Assembly (NCBI GenBank): GCA_021292105.1
Contig: CM037874.1
Span: 19,527,534 to 19,591,533, forward strand
DNA from: Anadara kagoshimensis
Taxonomy: Eukaryota > Mollusca > Bivalvia > Arcoida > Arcidae
DNA length: 64,000 nucleotides
Reading direction: 5' to 3'
Shown here: positions 39,401 through 50,100 of the stretch, piece by piece
Layout: every line of letters begins with the position of its first letter
How positions within the stretch are numbered: the stretch's first letter is position 1
The notes under the pieces: model-generated
What the model was told of the DNA's origin: nothing
What the model saw: the letters and a program-made list of their open reading frames with translations, nothing else
Databases searched by the model: none
Translations under genes and position numbers: made by a program

Positions 39401-42400
39401 ACTCTATTTAACCAAGATTGTGATGTTTGTAAAATAACTCTCACAAGACTATAAGGGTGGAGTGGAGTAATAGCGTTTTAAGCCCCAAGTCATATCCAAA
39501 CTACAGTCCCAAAAGTCGAACACAAATACACTGATCCGTGTTTAAAAACCATAATCCCAAAAAACTTTGAAAATTGCCAAATTAAGTTTTAACTTTTGAA
39601 CTTCCACCAGGGAATTTGAAGTGAGGTTAGGTGCTACAACCTCCCACGTACAGAGTGAGCACTCTACCAACTGAACTAAAACAGTAGTATCACATTGTTG
39701 AAAAGTTATTTACATGTACTTAACATGAGTGTAACTTACAAGTCAAAAATGTTTCTGTGCCAAAAAAAGAGTAGGAATAGAACGGTACAGTGCCTCCAAT
39801 GCCCCTTAATTTGAAAAACTTCATAGTGTATACCCATATTTTGTTAAAGAGAAATATTTATTTAATAATATTGTATTAAATTTTGGTTGTAGAAAAAGAA
39901 ATTCAAAGAGGCAAGTCAGAATTTCAGCTGAAGATCAGCCAGTTCAGTGAAAACTTGATGTTAGCTCGTCAGAAGGTACTTCAAGGAATTCAGTTATCAA
40001 CACAGTTTGAAAAGAAATCATCAGTTAGGCAAACCCTGGATGAATTGACATCTCTGTCTCCACAAGTAGTGGAGGCCATAAAAGTGTTGTCTAATGATAC
40101 TGGATCTAAAAACTTTGAAGAATTTGCAAAGAAAAAACAACTTTGGGCTGTAAAAGTTCGCCAGCTCTTGGTTTCCATTCAGCAAATGACGGACATAAAA
40201 CCTAATTTAGTTAATGGTAAGTATATGTTGGGTAGATATTCTCGTATGAAAAATTTAAAATCCCATAAATTTGGAGACGTTGTGTGAAGTTGTAAAGTCT
40301 GTAAGTTTTGTTAGAAATTTTTTATTTACATGTATTTTACTCAATTGTGAAAGAATTCTCTTTGACATAAAAAAGTAGAGATTGCTGTTGGTCACGCCAA
40401 ATGAATAATTGTTTCTTGGCATCAATATAACATGGTTTCCTTTTACACTTATTATACCACCGCAAACTATTTTGAGGGGGGTATATAGGAATCACCACAT
40501 CAGTCTGTCCGTCCATCTGTCTGTCTGTTGAAAATTTTTACCCACTTGAAAATTTCCACCTGTACAGTATTATAAGTCTTACAGATACATGCTACTTATA
40601 TACTATTGCAGTACAAGTATTTTGAAATTACAATATTTGTTTTACAGAGGTTTCAAAACTGTTGAAAGTTGCAGCACCACCCAAAGTAGCAGCACCAAGT
40701 TTAGAGTCGGATGATAATATAACTACAGCCAAAGTTATAGCAGGTAGTGCATACTCGTCTGGTGCTATAGGACGCTCTGCTTCACCTCGGCTTGTACTGC
40801 CAGACTCGCAGCAGAGTGGTGGTACAGAATTTATGCCAGTTAAAGCAGACATAAGATCTGTACATGAGGAGCTACTTCAAGTCACTAGGTATGTATAAAT
40901 GTACCTTGATTGTAAAAATAATATCACGAACACATGTCTTCAATCTGTAGATAAAAAGTACATTGTTACATTGGTAAATATGAATGTTTAAGGCTATGAA
41001 CATGCTAAAAAATGTTGGAAATTATATTTACATAGTACGTATGTATGTACATTATACATGTATGTGTAAATGCTTTCATTTGATTTTATTTTTGTATTGA
41101 ATCAAACATCAATCAAATAATGAGTAAAGAATTTGATAAAGGACATTCAGTCTGATTAAGCTTCCCTGTATATACATGTACTGGTACTGGTAAATCACAA
41201 GCTTTTGTGCAGTATTAAATTTCACATTTTGTCATGGTTAATACCTATAAGTACCATGGAATTTCATTTCAGCAAATGTTTTAGTATGTTTAGGTAAAAA
41301 CGCCCCCATTGAGTTTATTTTCACAAACCACAGTACCTTAAGATTAAAATTTCCTCTTCACAGTTTATTTTTTTTAAATTACAAAATCACAAAATTTTAA
41401 CCCCAAAATACTAATGATTCTTCATTGTAAATTTGCTATAGTGACAAGATGTGGAAATAAAACGTTAGTGAAAATTTTATTTTCATATAAATGTTCATGC
41501 AATTAAACTTGCACTGACCTTCATGGAAATACAAGTATGCAAATATCTTGAAATGACCACTCTTGTGAAAATTAACTGACATAAACATTTCCAGATTCAC
41601 AGTACATATTCATAAATGAATTACTCCCAAGCATTGCAGGGTAACATTTAATGTCCCATTAGATGGATTATTTTATCTTTCATTTTATGATGTATGTATG
41701 GTCATGTGTCCTTTATTTTAGTGTCAGAGAAGAAAATGCTGCTGCAGTTGGTCAAATACAGAAACAGAAATGGAGTAAAAGACAAGCTACTAAACCACCA
41801 TCACCATATAAACCATCAAGTAGTATCCTGGTCAGTACAAGTCTCGTTATTATAATTCGACTGATATACCATAGATCTCTGCAAAAGGTCTTTTACAGTT
41901 TACATTTTTCTCATTGCTTTCTATGTTAAATCACAGCTATATATGGTAGCTCAGTTGGTAGAGGGCTCATTTGTATGTGTGTGGTATATGGATTGAACCC
42001 CAGCCTGGTCTGACCAAGACTTGGAAATAAGTAGGGACTATTTTCTCACCAAGCACTTGGAATTTAGAAATTTAGGGTCCTTTTGAAGAGACTTTAAAAA
42101 CTGATGATCCTTGTCACTCTAAGCATGGCACATTTAAGAACCATCAAGTAGTATCCTGGTCAGTACAAGTCTCGTTATTATAATTCGACTGATATACCGT
42201 AGATCTCTGCAAAAGGTCTTTTACAGTTTACATTTTTCTCATTGCTTTCTATGTTAAATCACAGCTATATATGGTAGCTCAGTTGGTAGAGGGCTCATTT
42301 GTATGTGTGTGGTATATGGATTGAACCCCAGCCTGGTCTGACCAAGACTTGGAAATAAGTAGGGACTATTTTCTCACCAAGCACTTGGAATTTAGAAATT

Positions 42401-45400
42401 TAGGGTCCTTTTGAAGAGACTTTAAAAACTGATGATCCTTGTCACTCTAAGCATGGCACATTTAAGAACCTTCCCTGCACATTTCCCTGAGTGCATTGCA
42501 AAGATAAAAAATTCTCAACTTCACATATAGCTGGTTGCATCTCAATATAAATGAAATAATCTTGACTGGGATGTAAAACCCTATTCAATTAGTCAATAAA
42601 TGTATGTGAAATTAGATTTTTTTTTTCAAATAAAGGTATATTTTTTATTTTTTAGTGGACAGATTACGAAGTTTTTGTTTTTAAAATCAGAATTATTTGC
42701 AGATAAATCTGATAATTTTAATATTTCACTCTATTCTATAAATTCTATCATAAGCTATTGACATTTACAACTTTGTTATTTGTTAGATATTTGGTTCTAA
42801 CTTGCAGATACATGTATATATGTTTATGTGGACCTATTTTTTTCCACGTGTTTTAAAAAAATTGCCATTTATTTCTAATGAAAAGAGAATTACCATGATT
42901 ACTAAGATATACCAGTATGTGGATCACAAATACTCCCTAAAAGTTAAAAAAAAATTTAACGTTGACAATTCAGTGACACCAAATGAGTCATCATGATGGC
43001 ATCTATAACTGCTCTCATTGTCTACAGGAAAAACAATACATGTAATATTCTTATTATTTCTATTTTATTTTTATTATGTTTTATTTGATAATATAGGCTG
43101 CTGCTAAATATCTGGAGAAGGAAGCTGAGAAGTGGGAAGATGAATGTAACCCAATTGTCCAGGTTGCCAAGGAGATGTCACAACAAATGCAACATATGGC
43201 TGAATATTGTAAAGGTGGTGATGGTCCACTAGATGTAAGTTTGTTATACCTTGCCTTGGTCGATCTGTCTGTCCAAAATTCTCGTTTTCGCAAAGTCTCC
43301 AAAACTATGAAGCACTTTTTCCTGAAACTTGGTGCAAAACATCAACATTGATAGGAGATGTGCATATTGTTAATCCAAGTTGGTTTGCTCATTTTCCTGG
43401 GAGTTATTGCCAAAAACTTTCTAACCTGGCACCCATCAGCTTCACTTTCCTGGTGGAAGTTCACATGTTTAACCTAATTAGTCAATTTCGAATTTTTTAC
43501 TTTGCTCTGATATTTCGATTTGGACATTTGTTTTTGATAGATAACTGTTTGAAAGAATTTCTCCGAAATTAGTTGCTAATGGCGATTTTGGCTACCATAA
43601 ATAGAAATTTAGATACTAGTGCACACTATATAAAGAATATTTACAAATTTCACTATTAGCATGAACATAATGAAATGTATGTATTACATCTTTATAAAAT
43701 GTCATTTTTTAAAGATGTAATACAATCAGATTAGATCTTCGAGGCAGAGTATAGGCTTACAGATCACAGTGCCTCTCACTATCATGGTTCAAATACTAAT
43801 CGAGGCAGACCCCAGTTTGTCAGTTTGCCTCCTAAAGTTTGAAGAGTTTTTGGGAAACTCCTGTTTCCTCCACCCAAACTTTTGTCAGGTCTCTGTTCTC
43901 CACCCTCCAAGAACTTAGTAATATAAATGAAAGGATTTTAACCAGGATGTTGCGTTGAGTCATGGCGTTTAACATCCCAGTCAAGAATAATTCACCTATA
44001 TCAAGATGTCCCAGCTAAAGGCGAAGGTGCAGAAATTTTGCCTGTGCGTTGCGCTGATGGCATTATACAGCAGGGTTCTTTATTGTGCCAAGCCCACTTG
44101 ACATGGGACCTCGTTTATTTTAAGTTCCCATCCAAAAGAACCGTGACTTTCATTCCGTAATGCCGAGTGCTTGGCGAAAAAACAGTCACTACCCACTTTC
44201 AAGTCTTGGGTCAGACCCGGAGGGGGATCAAACCCATGAACCTTCCACTTACAGAGCAAGCACTTTAATTTACCAACTGAGCTACCGCAGAGGTTTTAAT
44301 CAGGATGTAAAACAATATTGTTTAACATTACTCTTTACAACATACTGTAAACATATCTAATTTGATGTGTATGTATTTTTAAGGTGAACAAAATTCTGAC
44401 ATATCTGCATAGTTTAATTTTCACGTTTTATAAAAATGCACTATAACAAAAGAAGCACAATATAATTTTCGCTCTGTATTAATCTTTGTGCAAAACTAAC
44501 GACCGTGAAATAAGCAAAAATTAGTACACTGCTAATATCATGGACTTGTGGTTTTCAGGTAACATGGTTATTATAGATTTTTTTAAAATAGGTTGTACAA
44601 CTTTGTTTTTCACCTCCTCTTAAATTTTGTTGCTTTACAGAGCCATCAGGAACTAGTGAAAACAGCTCTGGCTATTGCAGAAAATGGACAGAAAATGTTG
44701 AGATTTGCTGTCATTTTATCAGATCATTGTGTTGATGACAGGTATGGCTATCCGTATATCTATGGTTTTACATCTCAATTTATTTTACAGTAAAACATGC
44801 TTTTAAGACAACTTTTATTGTTTTATAATTATTGTATTGTCTGGTTCTTATTTCATGAAATTGTGGTAATAGTTTAAAGAAATGATATTGTTATTGAAAT
44901 TAGGGACATGTTTAAAAAACTTCCCACATGTGTCAGTTATTAAGAATCCTTTCCACTTTTTAATGGAGGACATTTGACAAATCTTTCACACATACATGGT
45001 AGTATATTATAACAAACAATGTGGCATCATAATCTGGTGCTGAAACTTTCGGAAAACTAGTGTCATCCAGATTGCTGAAAGCACCTGTCAAGCAATATCA
45101 AACTCAAATCACATTAAACAAAATTAGAACAACTTATATTTGTCAGGGACAGTGTGATCAGCAGACAACTACCTTATCTGTGATCAAAAGTTAAAAAAAG
45201 ACATGTAACTTCTTTAATTTCAGATTTTCAAAAGATCTGATGCATTATGCCAATAAAATTCCTATGGTCAGTAAACAGTTATCTATACTGGCCAATGTAC
45301 AGATGTCATCACCAGAGGATAGAAATGTAAGTTAAGACTATCACCGTAGAGCCGATCATTAACGCCCACAATAGTAAAAATAGACAACTAGTACATGTAT

Positions 45401-47068
45401 AGTAGTTTTAGAATTAGTTAATGGGTGCTGTTCAACAATCCTGGTGCCAATCCTGGTGCTTTTATCATGCATTATGATTTGAGTTAAACAGAAAGGCATT
45501 ATAGTCAGTACAACTACTTGGTATCAAATGTTTAAATCATGTTTAGCTAACTCGTAGGAAGTACAGAAGGGCTACTACTTTGTCATGCCCTTGGTGTGTT
45601 GGCATCCAATGTTGCAGCTTTGGAGTGAATGGCTTTTTATGTACAAAATTGAATGTTATTATACCCCCTCACAAACGAAGTTTGGGGGGGGTATATAGGA
45701 ATCACCTTGTCCGTCTGTCTGTCCGTCTGTCCCGCTTCCTGTCCGGAACAGAACTTTTGTACCGTAGCACCTAGGATTATCAAACTTGGTATGTGGATGC
45801 ATCATGGGAAGGCGATGTGTCATGTACCAAATTTAGGTCACTGTGACCTTGACTTTGACCTTTGACCTCTATGATAGTAAAACCTTGTGCATCTTCGTGT
45901 CCGTAATAGAACTTCTGTACCGTAGCACCTAGGATTATCAAACTTGGTTTATGGATGCATCATGGAAAGGCGATGTGTCATGTACCTGGTTTATGGATGC
46001 ATCATGGAAAGGCGATGTGTCATGTACCAAATTTAGGTCACTGTGACCTTGACTTTGACGTTTAACCTCTATGATAGTAAAACCTTGTGCATCTTTGTGT
46101 CGGGAACAGAACTTTTGTACCGTAGCACCTAGGATTATCAAACTTGATATGTGGATGCATCATGGGAAGGTGATGTGTCATGTACAAAATTTAGGTCACT
46201 GTGACCTTGACTTTGACCTTTAACTTCTATGATAGTAAAACCTTGTGCATCTTTGTGTCGGGAACAGAACTTTTGTACCGTAGCACCTAGGATTATCAAA
46301 CTTGGTATGTGGATGCATCATGGGAAGGCGATGTGTCATGTACCAAATTTAGGTCACTGTGACCTTGACTTTGACCTTTGACCTCTATGATAGTAAAAAC
46401 TTGTGCATCTTCGTGTCCGGAACAAAACTTTTGTACCATAGCACCTAGTATTATCAAACTTTGTATGTGGATGCATCATGGGAAGGCGATGTGTCATGTA
46501 CCAAATTTAGGTCACTGTGAGCTTACCTTTGACCTCTATGATAGTAAAACCTTGTGCATCTTCGTGTCCGGAACAGAACTTTTGTACCGTAGCACCTAGG
46601 ATTATCAAACTTGGATTGTAGATGCATCATGGGAAGGCGATGTCTCATGTACCAAATTTAGGTCACTGTGACCTTTACTTTGACCTTTGACCTCTATGAT
46701 AGTAAAACCTTGTGCATCTTCATGTCCGGAACAGAACTTTTGTACCGTAGCACCTAGGATTATCAAACTTGGTTTGTGGATGCATCATGGGAAGGTGATG
46801 TGTCATGTACCAAATTTAGGTCACTGTGACCTTGACTTTGACCTTTGACCTCTGTGATATGAGGGGTACCCATTTTGTGTAATCAACTTATTAGCCTCTT
46901 TCAGAGACAGTTCTAGTGTTTATTTGTTGTACAGACAGGCAAGCTTAGCTGTTTATCAGACAGCTCTTGTTGTTATAAATCTCCAAACCACCTCTCTTTC
47001 TCTCTCCAAACTCTGTCAGTTGTTCTACCTCCATACTCTCTCTCTCTCCACATACTACGTGTACTATG

Positions 47069-47134
<66 letters not shown>

Positions 47135-50100
47135 GTGAACCAACCATCTCATTGAAAGCAAAATTGTTCTCATTCAGTTATCTTAATTAATTTTCACTAC
47201 AACTAATCCCTGATATTATGAATCAACAGTACATGGCCCTTTATGAAGATACAGTTGTGAGTACTGATAGCAATATGACTTGCCTACAGGGTGTATTAAA
47301 GGCTCACTGCTTCACATATTAGATGTGGGAAAAGGGTTGCATTTTTGTGTCACTGGCTGTATAAAGCCGCAGGTAGTGGTAGACAGAATTGTCTCTTTCA
47401 TCTAACACAATTAGCTGATTCAACCATACTTGTGTACTACAAAAGGTTGTGTTAGATGGCAGAGAGGATTCAGTCTAGTTATATTTGAATTCTTAGTCTT
47501 GTACATGAGTAGAATATATTTTTGGAGGCACTCTTGTTATTTCTCATCAATTTCTTTTGAGAGGGGATATACATGTAGTGTATTCTGTCCATCCGTCCAG
47601 TCAGTGTGTCACATTGTTTGTCTGGATCTATCTCCAATACTGTCCATCAGATATTGATAAAAATTTATGGGAATGATCAATGGGAATTGTTGCTGGGCAT
47701 ACCATTTTCTCGGTCTAGTTCAATTGATTTTTCTTAACGTTAAGGCCATTTGAATGTTTAATAAATTTATGTTACAAATACCTCTTGGCAGGGGATCTTG
47801 CTTTCACTGAATCCTCTTCTTAGTAGTAGTATTTGAGACATAAGTTAAGAAAATGGTCCTATATTCAAATAGTCATGTAGTCCTATATTTTTACAGGTAT
47901 ATTATTAAAATGTATCTACATGTAGTAATGAGTTTTGAGGGAAAAAAAGGCCTGAACAAAATCAGTTTATTAATTAACATAACAATTGCAAGTGAATTTA
48001 GCAGTTGAACATTCAACAAAGTATTATTTTATTTAATCTGTTACCAATAATATAAACAAATTATATTATATTTTTTTATGCTCCCAACAGTTATTGCTTA
48101 CTTTCCATTTTAGCGAAGATTTATTTTTTAAAGGCGCTTAATCATTTTTGTGAATGTATAAATTAGAGCAGTTATTCAGTTTGTAGATGTGTATAAATAT
48201 GGCATGGTCACCATCACCTTCTGTAAATGAACCTCTTTAAGTTTCAGTAGATGGCTTTTAGTTTGTTTTCAGGTTTATTACTAAGGTTTCACTAGGCTAA
48301 GACATTACCGGTATTCCCTTGACAAGCATGCAATTAGATATTTGTGTCTACTTTGTACCAGTGTACACAATGGATGACTTTTACTTAGACAGTATTTACA
48401 AAGATTGTCTTTCCACTGTTACATTTGTCTGATAGCCGGGTATGCCAGCCAACAGCGTGGATTTGAAACCATGGCCCTTTTTTCTGAAGTCTTGAGAAGT
48501 TATGGATTGCACTACATGTGTACACATGTTTGTTTTTTAATTCAATTGCATACATCACTGTCATATATATACAGAGTGACACAAGTATATCCACATATAT
48601 TTGAATGATACATGTATGATTCTTCTTTTTATAATGTTTTTTGAAGATTTTATTTTTCATTTTCAATATTAGATTTCTCTTGTTTTAAGATAAAACTAGA
48701 AAACCTTTGTAAAATCAAAGAAAAGGTATGTTGGTAGATTTATTATTTCTAGATGTGGCATATGTGTAGCATTGTGTGTTATCCTAATGCTTTGATTGAA
48801 TTGTTATGATTTATGAAACAGACTATAGAACAGCTTTAATGAAGCAGATTAATATAAAACATTGATTCATCACCACAGTAAAACTTTGCTTCAATCAAGC
48901 TCAACCACCATTAGTTCATTGAAGTTTTGGTAATGTGAATGAGTTTGGCGATAAAGTGAGAGATTCATATAGAAAACATAAGCGAAACAAATTTTAGGAC
49001 TTCAAAATACTGTGGCTATAAGCACGGAAGCAAAGTTAACAAGAAGCATTATAGCATTATGACTTTTTTGCTGTGAATGAATTTTAGTGAAACATTGTTC
49101 AAGATCTTAAATTTTGTAAAAAGCATTAATACCAACATTTTGTACATTATTAATATTTTATTTATCTTGAAAAAATTGTTGAAAATAAATAGTTGTTATT
49201 TACAAGATATGATATATTGATTAAAAAACAATTTTTTGCAATTATCCATGCTTTTTAGCAAGTTTGGGCTTTGCAAGGTAAATTTCTTGTGCTAGTAGCT
49301 AAAACTTAATAATTTATGGCCATTTGCTAACTATACAAGCTTATTGATGTATTTATGATTCATTTTGAGCCACCTTTAATTTCACTGTTTGTTTGAACTG
49401 TTTTGTTTGTATTTTCCAAAAACATTTCACGTCAATAAATTTTAAAATGTAATACTGGTATGTCTAAAGAACCACATGACATTGAACGCTAAAAGAGATC
49501 TGCTGTTGATTGTATAATTATAGTAATACTGTATAAGAAGAAGAAGAAATATTCATGATTTTCACGGTGACACTTGTACAGCGAAAATATCTTCTCATTT
49601 ATTTCCCTTGGTTCACTTTATCTACAGTTGGAACTGTAAAATAGTTGCACATGATATTGAATACTAGAGATCTGCTGTTGATTGTTTGATAGCAATACTG
49701 TATAAAAGAGGAAGAAATTTTCAAGATTTTCATGGTGACATTTGTACAGCGAAAATATCTTCTCATTTATTTCCCTTGGTTCACTATCTCTACAGTCGGA
49801 ACCGTATAATAGTTTTAGAAGATCAAAACCGGGAAAGTTTTCTACTGCTAATATTTCACCTTATACAGTATACAGTCTTCTTTTGTTAGAGCAGTATTAA
49901 AATAAATGAAGTACTATGTGTGTACTACGGTAAACTACTGTAAAGGGGATTATTTTCGCAGGGTGAAAATCTCGTGATTTCTGAAATCTGAAAATTCATG
50001 TGGGTGTAATTTCCGTATATTCTGTATATTATGATATATAAACCTGTGAAGTTGTCATGTTCGCATTGGTAAAAATGTTGCGGTAATTTTTATAGCATTA

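Noticed and set aside
41944-42015. tRNA gene (GGTAGCTCAGTTGGTAGAGG)
   Set aside because: A and B boxes are present but the acceptor stem and anticodon arm do not fold; it is a SINE head.
46973-47173. Arg-Glu repeat protein on the minus strand
   Set aside because: Translation of the CT microsatellite.
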